NCBI RefSeq assembly: GCF_023195925.1
Contig: NZ_JALPRE010000001.1
Span: forward strand, 850,850-914,849
DNA length: 64,000 bases
DNA from: Aquimarina acroporae
Lineage (GTDB): Bacteria > Bacteroidota > Bacteroidia > Flavobacteriales > Flavobacteriaceae
Direction of reading: 5' to 3'
Under the pieces are notes generated by a model, which saw nothing but the letters and a program-made list of their open reading frames with translations, had not been told where the DNA came from and did not search any database. The translations under genes and the position numbers were made by a program. Below, piece after piece: positions 17,390-26,593 of this stretch (the stretch's first letter is position 1; each line of letters starts with the position of its first letter).

Positions 17390-18337
17390 TTATTTTTGTA
17401 GATACGCCAATACATTATTCTGAATACGATTTGAAATCTGAGATACATCGGCCTTTTCGAATGAGGTCCCGGTAATGTTTTCGAAAAGTTCTATGTATCT
17501 GTCAGATACAGAACCTATATATTCTTCTGTCATTTCTGGGATTTGTTGACCTTCTTTTCCCTGAAATCCATTACTAATTAGCCATTGTCGCACAAATTCT
17601 TTTGACAATTGTTTTTGAGGTTCTCCTTTCTCCTGTAATTCCTTATAACCCTCTGCGTAAAAGTAACGTGAAGAATCTGGTGTATGAATCTCATCTATTA
17701 AAACAATTTTACCATCTTTGGTTTTTCCAAATTCATACTTCGTGTCGACAAGAATTAATCCTCGCTTTTTGGCTATCTCTGTGCCTCTTTTAAAAAGCTT
17801 TCTAGTATAATCTTCTAATACTAAGTAATCTTCTTCAGAAACAATACCTTTAGATAAAATTTCTTCTCTTGATATATCCTCATCATGTTCACCATTATCT
17901 GCTTTGGTAGAAGGTGTAATAATAGGTTCTGGAAATTTATCATTTTCCTTCATCCCTTCTGGCATAGGTACGCCACAAAGTAATCGTTTTCCTGCTTTGT
18001 ATTCACGAGCTGCATGACCAGATAAATATCCTCTTATAACCATTTCTACTTTAAAAGGCGCACAAAGGTGGCCTACAGCTACATTTGGGTCTGGTGTTGC
18101 AATTAACCAATTAGGAACCAAATCTTCGGTGTCATGCATCATTTGGGTAGCTATTTGATTAAGAATTTGTCCTTTAAAAGGTATTCCTTTGGGCATTACT
18201 ACATCAAAAGCCGATAGACGATCGGTGGCAATCATCACCAAAAGTTCGTCGTTAATATTGTAAACTTCTCTTACCTTTCCTTTATATACCGATTTTTGAT
18301 TAGGAAAATTATAATTTGTATCTGTAATTGTATTCAT
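17390..18337 (-). CDS. purC: Phosphoribosylaminoimidazole-succinocarboxamide synthase
   Basis: 315 residues, the longer form of SAICAR synthase. It joins CAIR and aspartate with ATP hydrolysis in purine synthesis (cytoplasm). Visible family blocks: [39 protein letters not shown] opening in segments, [19 protein letters not shown], and the late [32 protein letters not shown] region, here cited only in parts, carrying ATP and nucleotide ligands. No other pur gene is adjacent, so it is a stand-alone purine gene. Upstream gene on the same strand is phoH, with a 56-base gap. Confidence 0.95.
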   Translation of the reverse strand: MNTITDTNYNFPNQKSVYKGKVREVYNINDELLVMIATDRLSAFDVVMPKGIPFKGQILNQIATQMMHDTEDLVPNWLIATPDPNVAVGHLCAPFKVEMVIRGYLSGHAAREYKAGKRLLCGVPMPEGMKENDKFPEPIITPSTKADNGEHDEDISREEILSKGIVSEEDYLVLEDYTRKLFKRGTEIAKKRGLILVDTKYEFGKTKDGKIVLIDEIHTPDSSRYFYAEGYKELQEKGEPQKQLSKEFVRQWLISNGFQGKEGQQIPEMTEEYIGSVSDRYIELFENITGTSFEKADVSQISNRIQNNVLAYLQK

Positions 18338-18393
18338 TTCTTGAATTTCAGGCTTATAATTTCAGCATATTGTACAGTAAAAACTGAAATTAC

Positions 18394-19350
18394 TTATCCA
18401 TTTCTATTTTCGATTTCTTTGTAGGCTGCAATTACCTTCTTCACTAATTTATGGCGTATGACATCTTTATCATCTAGATGAATAATTCCTATTCCCGGAA
18501 TGTTCTTTAACACCAATAAAGCTTCTTTAAGACCAGAAGTAACTCTTCGAGGTAAATCAATTTGTCCCGGATCTCCAGTTATGATAAACTTTGCGTTTTT
18601 ACCCATACGAGTTAAAAACATTTTCATCTGGGCATGTGTAGTATTTTGGGCCTCATCTAATATTACAAAAGCATTATCTAAGGTTCTACCTCTCATAAAT
18701 GCCATAGGTGCAATCTGAATAACCCCTTTCTCGATGAAACTATCTAATTTTTCACTTGGAATCATGTCGCGTAATGCGTCATATAAAGGTTGCATGTAAG
18801 GGTCTAATTTTTCTTTAAGATCTCCTGGCAAAAAACCAAGGTTCTCCCCCGCCTCTACAGCTGGCCTAGTAAGAATAATTCGTCTTACCTGTTTCTCCTT
18901 AAGCGCTTTTACAGCAAGCGCAACTCCGGTATAGGTTTTACCAGTACCTGCAGGACCAATGGCAAATACCATATCGTTCTTGTAAGAACATTCTACCAGT
19001 TTTCTTTGGTTGGCTGTTTGTGCTTTAATGAGTCTTCCTCCTACACCATGCAACAGAATTTCTCCACTCCCTTCAGAAGTTTCATAATCAGATTTACTTT
19101 CGCTGGTAAGTACTCGTTCTATAACATTCTCATCTAATTTGTTGTATTTACCAAAGTGTTCCAGAAGCATATTAAGACGCATATCGAATTCTTCCAACAT
19201 ATCTTCGTCGCCATACACCTTCATCTTACTGCCTCGTGCAACGATTTTTAGTTTCGGGAAGTATTTCTTTAGTAATTGAATATTGCTATTCTGAAGTCCG
19301 AAAAACTCTCTCGGATTAATCTCTGTAAGTTCAATAATAAGTTCGTTCAA
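18394..19350 (-). CDS. PhoH-family ATPase (PhoL/YbeZ-like)
   Basis: 318 residues. An N-terminal KH-like region (about 1-105) is followed by the PhoH ATPase domain with Walker A GPAGTGKT and Walker B VILDEAQN, plus FMRGRTLDNA and ITGDPGQIDLP. PhoL-type proteins act in RNA metabolism together with YbeY; that role is inferred from the family. The ybeY gene is not in this window. Upstream of purC on the same strand and divergent from the SAM hydroxide adenosyltransferase gene. Confidence 0.92.
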   Translation of the reverse strand: MNELIIELTEINPREFFGLQNSNIQLLKKYFPKLKIVARGSKMKVYGDEDMLEEFDMRLNMLLEHFGKYNKLDENVIERVLTSESKSDYETSEGSGEILLHGVGGRLIKAQTANQRKLVECSYKNDMVFAIGPAGTGKTYTGVALAVKALKEKQVRRIILTRPAVEAGENLGFLPGDLKEKLDPYMQPLYDALRDMIPSEKLDSFIEKGVIQIAPMAFMRGRTLDNAFVILDEAQNTTHAQMKMFLTRMGKNAKFIITGDPGQIDLPRRVTSGLKEALLVLKNIPGIGIIHLDDKDVIRHKLVKKVIAAYKEIENRNG

Positions 19351-19601
19351 AAGCTATACGAATTTTTAGTATGAATTGTTTTTAGGATTGACTAAGTTTG
19401 CTAAGTTATTTTAGATCGTTCTGGGGAAAAATAAAAATTGAAAGTCTTACAAGACAAACATATGATCTTAAAACCGTTACTTCTGAAAAAGTTATGGTAT
19501 TTTCTTTCATTTTTAAGTTCACAGAAAATCCTTAAATAACTTGTAACAAATTTACATATTTTTAAGCGCTTACAATTAAAAGATATTAACAATTATTGTT
19601 C

Positions 19602-20432
19602 ATGCCGATTATTACGTTAACTACAGATTTTGGAATTAAAGATCACTTTGTATCTGCGGTTAAAGGAGCAATTTATTCTGAGTTACCTGATGCCAGGGTT
19701 GTTGATATATCGCATGAAATATCTCCCTTTCATATTACTGAAGCGGCCTACATCATTCAAAATGCGTATAAAAGCTTTCCAAAAGGTAGCATTCATATTG
19801 TGGGGATCGATAGCGAATTAAATCCTGAGAACAAACATATTGCAGTAAAACTTGATGATCATTACTTTATATGCGCAAATAATGGATTAATCTGTTTAAT
19901 AACTTCTGAATTCAATCCTGAAAAAATTGTAGAGATTAATATTCATGATGCCATTGCCACCAATTTCCCAGTTTTAGATGTATTTGTAGCTGTAGCATGT
20001 CACATTGCACGAGGAGGAACATTGGAGGTTATAGGAAAGCCAATTTCAGAAATAAAAACCATTAAAGGAATCACTCCAATTGTTAATGTTGGCAATACTC
20101 AAATAGTTGGTAGCATTATTTATATTGACAACTATGGAAACTTGGTCACCAATATCACTCGCAAAATGTTTGACGATGTTGGCAAAGGGAGGTCATTTAA
20201 AATAACGGCCAGAAATGCAATTTTTGATCAAGTATACAAAAGATATAGCGATGCTATAAATTTTAATATCGAAAAGAGTAAGCGAGAAGAAGATGGTAAG
20301 AAACTAGCAGTTTTTAACTCTTCGGGGTATTTAGAATTGGCTATTTATAAGAGTAATCCCAAAACCGTAGGTGGAGCATCTAGTCTTTTTGGCTTGAATT
20401 ATCGCGACACCGTTAGTATTAATTTTGAATAG
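19602..20432 (+). CDS. SAM hydroxide adenosyltransferase (DUF62/SAM hydrolase)
   Basis: 276 residues from the ATG at 19602; an alternative TTG six bases earlier adds two residues and is unnecessary. Members convert S-adenosylmethionine plus water to adenosine and methionine, related to fluorinase and chlorinase. Features: ITLTTDFGIKDHFV start, VVDISHEISPFHI, VGIDSELNP and YIDNYGNLVTNI. Nothing indicates a halogenase insertion. The next gene (ABM protein) starts on the base after the stop, so the two form an operon. Confidence 0.9.
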   Translation: MPIITLTTDFGIKDHFVSAVKGAIYSELPDARVVDISHEISPFHITEAAYIIQNAYKSFPKGSIHIVGIDSELNPENKHIAVKLDDHYFICANNGLICLITSEFNPEKIVEINIHDAIATNFPVLDVFVAVACHIARGGTLEVIGKPISEIKTIKGITPIVNVGNTQIVGSIIYIDNYGNLVTNITRKMFDDVGKGRSFKITARNAIFDQVYKRYSDAINFNIEKSKREEDGKKLAVFNSSGYLELAIYKSNPKTVGGASSLFGLNYRDTVSINFE

Positions 20433-20729
20433 ATGATCATACGAATTGTGAAATTAGGGTTCATTCCAGACCAAATAGAAGGCTTTTTAGAAAATTTTGA
20501 ACAGAATAAAGATAAAATCCGAAACTTTGAAGGCTGTAAACACTTAAGTTTGATACGAGACATACATCAAACCAACCAATTTTTCACTTATAGTCATTGG
20601 GAATCTGAAGAACATCTCAATAACTATAGAAACTCTACGTTATTCAAAGGAGTTTGGGCAAACACTAAGAATAAGTTTAATCAAAAACCTGAAGCTTGGA
20701 GTGTAACAGAAATTTGTACATTGCCCTAG
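20433..20729 (+). CDS. ABM-domain small monooxygenase-like protein
   Basis: 98 residues, a complete antibiotic-biosynthesis-monooxygenase (ABM/DABB ferredoxin-like) fold: MIIRIVKLGF strand, FEGCKHLSLIRD, FFTYSHWESEEHLNNYRNS and FKGVWANTKNKF. Such proteins in flavobacteria are mostly uncharacterised and may oxidise aromatic metabolites or bind haem. It starts immediately after the stop of the SAM hydroxide adenosyltransferase, hence co-translated. Confidence 0.85.
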   Translation: MIIRIVKLGFIPDQIEGFLENFEQNKDKIRNFEGCKHLSLIRDIHQTNQFFTYSHWESEEHLNNYRNSTLFKGVWANTKNKFNQKPEAWSVTEICTLP

Positions 20730-20771
20730 GTCAAAATCACCTCTAATATAAACCCCTGAAATCAAAATTAT

Positions 20772-23168
20772 ATGTTTGCATTAGTAAGAAAAGAGATCAA
20801 TACTTTTTTTTCCTCAGCAGCAGGATACTTAGTTGTTAGTATCTTTTTTATTCTTAACGGGCTTTTCCTTTGGGTATTTAAAGGGCAATATAATATTCCA
20901 GATAGTGGGTTTGCAGACCTTGCTCCATTTTTTCAGATTGCACCATGGATTTTACTTTTTCTAGTACCGGCAGTTACAATGCGAAGTATTTCTGAAGAAA
21001 AACGGCAAGGAACTTTAGAGATACTCATCACCAAACCTATAACCTATTGGCAACTTATACTTGGTAAATATTTAGGAAGTCTCACTCTTATTCTTATTAC
21101 CCTACTACCGAGTATTTTATATATTATTGCTATTTCCCGGCTTGGTAACCCAGTCGGTAATATTGATATAGGGAGTACAATGGGCTCATATATTGCACTA
21201 GTGTTATTAAGTGCGGCCTATACTGCCATTGGTATTTTTTCATCTACCATCACCAAAAATCAGATTATAGCATTTCTAGTTTCGCTATTCCTATGTTTTA
21301 TCTGGTATTTTGGTTTTAGTGGTCTGGCAGATTATAACATTTTAAATAGTGATAGTTATAGTATCGATCAATTGGGAATGCAAATGCATTATGAACGAAT
21401 AAGTAAAGGGATTATAGATACAAGAGATGTTGGTTACTTTTTAGGAATTATTATACTCTTTATTGTTATTGCTATTTTTTGGATAAGAAAACATGCCAAC
21501 ATCCAAAAAATAAAGTGGATTGCAGTATCTATTTTAGCAGTAGTTATTGGTAATGTAATCAGTCATTCGTTCTATAGCAGATTTGACCTTACTCAAGACC
21601 AACGCTTCACGCTTTCTAAAGCGACAAAAAATCTTATGTACGAGGCCAATGCTCCTGTCTTTATAGATGTGCTGTTAAAAGGAGATTTTCCTTCAGAATT
21701 TAGACGTTTGCAAAGTGAGACCAGACAGTTATTAGAAGAGTTTAGTGCTTTAAACCCTAACATCAAATTTATTTTCACCAATCCCCTGGAGGAAGAAACG
21801 TTACGAAACGAAACTATTTCTGAGTTGCAAAACTTTGGACTCACTCCTATGGAAGTGAGTGTGCAAGAAAGCGGTAAAACCGAAATAGAAACTGTTGTCC
21901 CTTGGGCGATAGCCAGTTATCAAAATAGAAGCGTTAAAATTCCTTTAATCAAAAATACGATTGGTGCCACAACCGAAGAACGAGTAAACAATTCTATTCA
22001 ACAACTAGAATATGTATTTGCCGATGGATTTACCAAATTGTTGCATCCCAAAAAACAGAAAATTGCAGTTTTAAAAGGAAATGGCCAACTTCCTGATGTA
22101 AAAATTGCCGATTTTATTAAAACCCTGCAAGATTACTACTTCGTAGGAGCTTTTACGTTGGATTCTGTATCTGGGAACCCTCAAAAAACTCTTGATGATC
22201 TTCAAAAATTTGACATGATCATTAATGCAAAACCAACTCGGGCTTTTTCAGAAAAAGAAAAATATGTATTAGATCAATATATCATGAATGGAGGTAAGTC
22301 TCTATGGTTGTTAGAATCTGTAGCCATGGAGATCGATAGTCTAATGAATCCTGAAGGTTCGGCTGTAGCTGTAATGCAGGACCTTAGACTGGGAGATGCT
22401 CTTTTTTCTTATGGAGTTAGGGTGAATCCGGTTTTGGTAAATGACCTCTACTCTGCTCCTCTGGTATTGGCCTCTGGAGAAGGTAACAATACTCAATTCA
22501 CACCATATCCATGGTTCTATGAGTCACTTACCAAAAGTAAAAGCGATCACCCAATAGTCAAAAACACAGAGTCGGTAAAATTCGAGTTTGCTAATCAAAT
22601 TGACACTCTAAAAAACGATATCAAAAAGACTATTTTATTATCTAGTTCTGACAAAACAAGACTTGAAGGAGTACCCAAAGAAATTCGTTTAGATATTATT
22701 AGGAAGAAACCCGACTTAGAGAGCTATACTGAAGGTGCTCAAAACCTTGCTGTATTATTAGAAGGTAAATTTAAATCTACCTATAAAGATAGAATTAAAC
22801 CCACTACACTGCAATCACATAAAGATACGGGTAAACCCACCAAAATGATTGTAATTGGAGATGGAGATTTAATTAAAAACAAAACTAGACAAGGTCAACC
22901 TCTAGAACTTGGTTTTGACCCATACATGAATTTAAAGTATGGAAATAAAGAATTCTTATTAAATAGTATAAACTATCTTTTAGACGACTCTGGTTTAATT
23001 GAAGTTCGAGGAAAAAACATAGAAATCCCGTTCCTAAATATTGAAAAGGTTGTAGCACAAAAAACAAAATGGCAATTTATTACAATTGCGGGTCCATTGA
23101 CGCTACTAACTTTATTTGGAATCGCGTTTTCGTTTATAAGAAAGAAAAAATATAAAAGAGCAGCTTAA
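20772..23168 (+). CDS. Fused gliding-motility ABC transporter GldF-GldG
   Basis: 798 residues. Residues 1-240 match GldF, the ABC-2-type permease (MFALVRKEINTFFSSAAGYL, RSISEEKRQGTLEILITKPI, six transmembrane helices). Residues about 241-798 match GldG, an auxiliary component with an N-terminal membrane helix, the RFDLTQDQRFTLS segment, a large periplasmic domain (ABC_transp_aux type) and a C-terminal anchor before RKKKYKRAA. In Flavobacterium these are two genes of about 240 and 560 codons; here they are one continuous frame. With GldA (not in this window) they form an ABC transporter needed for gliding in F. johnsoniae. The junction lies near 21490-21520. Confidence 0.88.
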   Translation: MFALVRKEINTFFSSAAGYLVVSIFFILNGLFLWVFKGQYNIPDSGFADLAPFFQIAPWILLFLVPAVTMRSISEEKRQGTLEILITKPITYWQLILGKYLGSLTLILITLLPSILYIIAISRLGNPVGNIDIGSTMGSYIALVLLSAAYTAIGIFSSTITKNQIIAFLVSLFLCFIWYFGFSGLADYNILNSDSYSIDQLGMQMHYERISKGIIDTRDVGYFLGIIILFIVIAIFWIRKHANIQKIKWIAVSILAVVIGNVISHSFYSRFDLTQDQRFTLSKATKNLMYEANAPVFIDVLLKGDFPSEFRRLQSETRQLLEEFSALNPNIKFIFTNPLEEETLRNETISELQNFGLTPMEVSVQESGKTEIETVVPWAIASYQNRSVKIPLIKNTIGATTEERVNNSIQQLEYVFADGFTKLLHPKKQKIAVLKGNGQLPDVKIADFIKTLQDYYFVGAFTLDSVSGNPQKTLDDLQKFDMIINAKPTRAFSEKEKYVLDQYIMNGGKSLWLLESVAMEIDSLMNPEGSAVAVMQDLRLGDALFSYGVRVNPVLVNDLYSAPLVLASGEGNNTQFTPYPWFYESLTKSKSDHPIVKNTESVKFEFANQIDTLKNDIKKTILLSSSDKTRLEGVPKEIRLDIIRKKPDLESYTEGAQNLAVLLEGKFKSTYKDRIKPTTLQSHKDTGKPTKMIVIGDGDLIKNKTRQGQPLELGFDPYMNLKYGNKEFLLNSINYLLDDSGLIEVRGKNIEIPFLNIEKVVAQKTKWQFITIAGPLTLLTLFGIAFSFIRKKKYKRAA

Positions 23169-23180
23169 ATTTCAAATTTC

Positions 23181-23188
23181 TATATTTG
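23181..23188 (+). promoter_or_regulatory. -7 box (TATATTTG) for the ABC ATPase gene
   Basis: Perfect match to TAnnTTTG, 13 bases before the TTG start codon at 23201. Transcript start predicted near 23195, leaving an almost leaderless mRNA. No TTG -33 element at the usual spacing. Confidence 0.5.
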
Positions 23189-23200
23189 AAATAGCATACT

Positions 23201-24016
23201 TTGTTCTTAAAACCAAATCTTATCGATCCGGAAAATCTAAATATTGTTTTAAAAACCGAAGACCTTTCTATCGGTTACCGTACCAAAAATAATTTAAATG
23301 TGGTAGCGGCAGACATTAATTTAAAGCTATATGAAGGAGAGTTAATAGGTCTGGTTGGAGCCAACGGTATTGGTAAATCTACATTATTAAGAACACTATC
23401 TAGAGTGCAACCCTCACTACACGGAACAGTTACATTGGCCGAGAAAGAATTACATACATATAAACCTTTGGAGTTGGCATCAAAACTAAGTATTGTTCTT
23501 ACAGAGCAAATTGCATCAAAGAACCTTACTGTTCAGGAACTAGTTGCATTGGGAAGGCAACCATACACCAATTGGGTAGGTAAACTAGCAGAAGAAGATA
23601 TAGAGAAAGTAAAAAAAGCTATTGCCGTAACACATATTTCCGACTTAGTATCAAAAAGATGTTTTGAGCTCAGTGATGGGCAGCTACAAAAGGTACTAAT
23701 TGCCAGAGCTATAGCCCAGGACACCCCTTTTATAATGCTAGATGAACCTACTACTCATTTGGATATATATCATAAAGCATATATATTAAAACTACTCAAA
23801 CGTCTTGCATTCGAGACCAAGAAAACAATTCTATTCTCAACTCACGAAATCGACTTTGCCATACAACTGTGCGACAAAATGATTGTTATGAACACCGATG
23901 GGTTTGAGTTTGGAAGACCAAAGGAACTTGTACAAGCAAGAGCTTTTTCAGGTTTATTTCCAGAAGACCTAATTCTTTTTGATGACAAATCTGGGAGGTA
24001 TAAGGTTCGGAACTAA
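23201..24016 (+). CDS. Siderophore/haem-type ABC transporter ATP-binding protein (FecE/BtuD-like)
   Basis: 271 residues starting with TTG: an in-frame TAG lies three codons upstream and no ATG or GTG occurs before the ATPase core. Walker A GANGIGKST, Q-loop region VLTEQIASKNLTVQELVALGRQPYT (family-typical, quoted in part), signature LSDGQLQKV (normally LSGGQ, here D for G), Walker B FIMLDEPT, D-loop THLD and switch H in STHEID. The GRxPYT element is characteristic of iron-siderophore importers. No permease or binding protein gene adjoins it, so it is an orphan ATPase. It may have its own promoter, or be read through from the GldFG gene 32 bases upstream. Confidence 0.85.
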   Translation: MFLKPNLIDPENLNIVLKTEDLSIGYRTKNNLNVVAADINLKLYEGELIGLVGANGIGKSTLLRTLSRVQPSLHGTVTLAEKELHTYKPLELASKLSIVLTEQIASKNLTVQELVALGRQPYTNWVGKLAEEDIEKVKKAIAVTHISDLVSKRCFELSDGQLQKVLIARAIAQDTPFIMLDEPTTHLDIYHKAYILKLLKRLAFETKKTILFSTHEIDFAIQLCDKMIVMNTDGFEFGRPKELVQARAFSGLFPEDLILFDDKSGRYKVRN

Positions 24017-24065
24017 AGTCATAAATAATAAGTTTTAGTATCTTTAAGGCACTAACAAACTGATC

Positions 24066-24818
24066 ATGAAAACTTTTTTTCGCTTTCTCTTAGTATTATT
24101 TTATATCTTTTTTTTAACTCTTACATCTTGTTCTAGTGATGATAGTATGGTTTCTCCCGAGGAAGAAATAATGACTCCAGAAGAAGAAGAAAGTAATCTC
24201 ACTGCTTATCAACAAGATGTGGTAGATTATTTTAAAGAAGTCGCTCTTGGGTTTGAATTCGGTAATGCCAGTAGGATTACCAGAAAATGGGAAGTCACAA
24301 TGAAAATATATGTTGAAGGAAATGCCAGTGATGAACTTCTTGCTGAATTAGATAAGATTATTGCCGAACTAGATGAACTCACTACAGATGATTTTTCTAT
24401 AGAATTTGTAGATAATTTCACTGAATCGAACTATCACATATTCTTTGGTAGTTCAACTAACTATGCCGCTCTATACCCACGAATCGCAAATCTGGTTGAG
24501 AGTAATTGGGGCCTATTTTCATTGTATTGGGATGAAGCCAACCAGCTCAACAGAGGGCATATGTATGTAGACACCCGAAGAGCTAATGCGGTAGAACAAA
24601 AGCATTTATTACGAGAAGAACTAACACAATCCCTTGGCTTAGCCGTCGACTCTAATAAATATAGGGAAAGTATTTTTCAAGCCGCATGGACCAGAACAAC
24701 ATCATATGCAGAGATTGATAAGGAGCTCATACGTCTTTTATACCACCCAGATATGACTTCTGGACTTAATCGTTTTACTGTAGAACCTGTCTTAGTAGAT
24801 ATCTTAACCAATCAATAA
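24066..24818 (+). CDS. DUF2927 lipoprotein
   Basis: 250 residues. The lipoprotein signal has its lipobox cysteine at residue 22 (FLTLTSCSSDD), followed by an acidic Glu/Pro linker (SPEEEIMTPEEEES) that may support surface export. The C-terminal region HLLREELTQSLGLAVDSN with later LIRLLYHPDMTSGL matches the DUF2927 family, which has a metallopeptidase-like EExxQ element; whether it is active is not known. A TATCTTTA -7-like box is at 24039-24046, leaving a very short leader. Confidence 0.75.
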   Translation: MKTFFRFLLVLFYIFFLTLTSCSSDDSMVSPEEEIMTPEEEESNLTAYQQDVVDYFKEVALGFEFGNASRITRKWEVTMKIYVEGNASDELLAELDKIIAELDELTTDDFSIEFVDNFTESNYHIFFGSSTNYAALYPRIANLVESNWGLFSLYWDEANQLNRGHMYVDTRRANAVEQKHLLREELTQSLGLAVDSNKYRESIFQAAWTRTTSYAEIDKELIRLLYHPDMTSGLNRFTVEPVLVDILTNQ

Positions 24819-24860
24819 GTTATATACTTCTTAAATATGCTGTGTCTAACATCTTATTTT

Positions 24861-24868
24861 TATCTTTG
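24861..24868 (+). promoter_or_regulatory. -7 box (TATCTTTG) for rmuC
   Basis: Exact TAnnTTTG match, 17 bases before the rmuC ATG at 24886, so the leader would be about 11 bases. No convincing -33 TTG. Confidence 0.6.
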
Positions 24869-24885
24869 GATAAATAAATGTTTAC

Positions 24886-26229
24886 ATGTCTGAATACATC
24901 CCGATCCTTATAGCCATAGGAGCTATTATTTTATCTGTTATTGTAGGTTTTTTTCTTGGTAAATATGTAGCATCGCTCAAAAATACAAGTGAACAAAGTA
25001 CCCTTACCGAAAAAGCAAATCTGCTTCAAAACCAATATGATCAATTGAAAAAGACTTCAGAAGATCAAATAGATAATCTAACCAAAGAACGCGAAGAAAT
25101 TAGACGAGAAAAAGACTTTCTCAATACAGAACTAACCCGAAGAAATACAGAATTCGATGCACTTCAGCTTAAAAACAATGAACAAAAAGAGGAAGTAGAA
25201 AAGTTGCAAGAAAAATTCACCAAAGATTTTGAAAACCTGGCTCATAAAATTCTGGATTCAACATCGAATAAATTCACTGAACAAAACAAAGAGAATATTA
25301 AAAATATTCTTACCCCTCTTCAAGATAAAATCAACACATTTGAGAAAAAAGTAGAACAAACTCATAAGGAAAGTATCGATTACCATGCGGCCTTAAGACA
25401 ACAAATCTTAGGACTTAAAGATCTTAATGAGCAAATGAGTAAAGAGGCTACCAACCTCACTAAAGCGCTAAAAGGCGATAGTAAAATGCAAGGGAATTGG
25501 GGAGAGCTTGTTTTAGAAAGAGTTCTCGAAAAATCGGGATTAGAAAAAGATCGTGAATATTTTGTACAACAAAGTTTTACTAATGAAGAAGGGCAACGTG
25601 TATTGCCCGATGTGATTATTCACTTACCCGATAATAAGAAAATGGTTATCGACTCCAAAGTAACACTTACTGCCTATGAAAGGTTTATTAACGAAGAAGA
25701 TGAAATACAAAAAAATATCCATTTAAAAGAACATATTTCTTCATTAAAAAGGCATGTTGATCAACTATCCTCAAAAAACTACCAGGATTTACACGGTATA
25801 GACTCTCCTGATTTTATTTTGATGTTTGTACCTATAGAACCTGCCTTCGCTATTGCTATTAATGAAGACAACAAGCTCTATAATCAGGCTTTTGAAAAAA
25901 ACATAGTCATTGTTACTCCTTCTACCCTATTGGCAACACTGCGAACTATTGACACCATGTGGAACAATGAAAAACAGCAACGAAATGCCATAGAGATCGC
26001 AAGACAAGCTGGTGCACTATATGATAAATTTGAGGGGTTGGTTAAAGACCTCACTGGTGTTGGAAAAAAGATCGACGATGCTAAAAAAGATTACTCTGCG
26101 GCCATGAACAAACTGGTTGAAGGACGTGGAAACCTTATTACCAGTGTAGAAAAACTAAAGAAAATGGGAGCCAAAGCTAAAAAATCTCTACCGGAAGCTA
26201 TCATTAAAAGGGCAATCGAAGACGAATAA
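24886..26229 (+). CDS. rmuC: DNA recombination protein RmuC
   Basis: 447 residues. An N-terminal membrane helix (about 5-28) is followed by a long coiled coil (30-135) and the nuclease-fold RmuC domain (about 150-400) with GNWGELVLERVLEKSGL, PDVIIHLPDNKKMVIDSKVTL and SPDFILMFVPIEPAFA blocks. RmuC limits recombination at inverted repeats in E. coli and is predicted to have a PD-(D/E)XK-like core (D and DSK motif visible). First of a run of plus-strand genes; own promoter visible. Confidence 0.92.
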   Translation: MSEYIPILIAIGAIILSVIVGFFLGKYVASLKNTSEQSTLTEKANLLQNQYDQLKKTSEDQIDNLTKEREEIRREKDFLNTELTRRNTEFDALQLKNNEQKEEVEKLQEKFTKDFENLAHKILDSTSNKFTEQNKENIKNILTPLQDKINTFEKKVEQTHKESIDYHAALRQQILGLKDLNEQMSKEATNLTKALKGDSKMQGNWGELVLERVLEKSGLEKDREYFVQQSFTNEEGQRVLPDVIIHLPDNKKMVIDSKVTLTAYERFINEEDEIQKNIHLKEHISSLKRHVDQLSSKNYQDLHGIDSPDFILMFVPIEPAFAIAINEDNKLYNQAFEKNIVIVTPSTLLATLRTIDTMWNNEKQQRNAIEIARQAGALYDKFEGLVKDLTGVGKKIDDAKKDYSAAMNKLVEGRGNLITSVEKLKKMGAKAKKSLPEAIIKRAIEDE

Positions 26230-26245
26230 AACTAAACATACATTT

Positions 26246-26593
26246 ATGGGCGACACTTCACAAATCATAATACAATTACTAATGGGATTAGTATTTGCTA
26301 TCCCAACACTATTCTTTATAGGAATAGGTCTTTTTTACATTTCCAAAGTTGGAACTAAAACAGATGGTTTACTTTTTCTCATTGGAAACATTGTAATCCT
26401 TCTATCTATAATTATAAATAAAATTCTTTTCGTTCAATTTATTGTGTACCAGAACATGGAAGCAACAACATATTCCTATGTGCTCTACGCCACCAATATA
26501 TTATCGTTTATAGGGTCAATTTTATTTGCTATAGGATTATATCTTTTGGTAAAAAAAGCAGTCAAACTTAATAACACTAAAAATGCAATATAA
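26246..26593 (+). CDS. Small membrane protein with three helices, unknown
   Basis: 115 residues with three hydrophobic segments (about 8-30, 42-62, 82-104) and short charged loops. No family recognised. It begins 16 bases after rmuC and its last 11 bases overlap the start of the serine-hydrolase gene, so it belongs to the operon 26246-28643. Confidence 0.65.
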   Translation: MGDTSQIIIQLLMGLVFAIPTLFFIGIGLFYISKVGTKTDGLLFLIGNIVILLSIIINKILFVQFIVYQNMEATTYSYVLYATNILSFIGSILFAIGLYLLVKKAVKLNNTKNAI

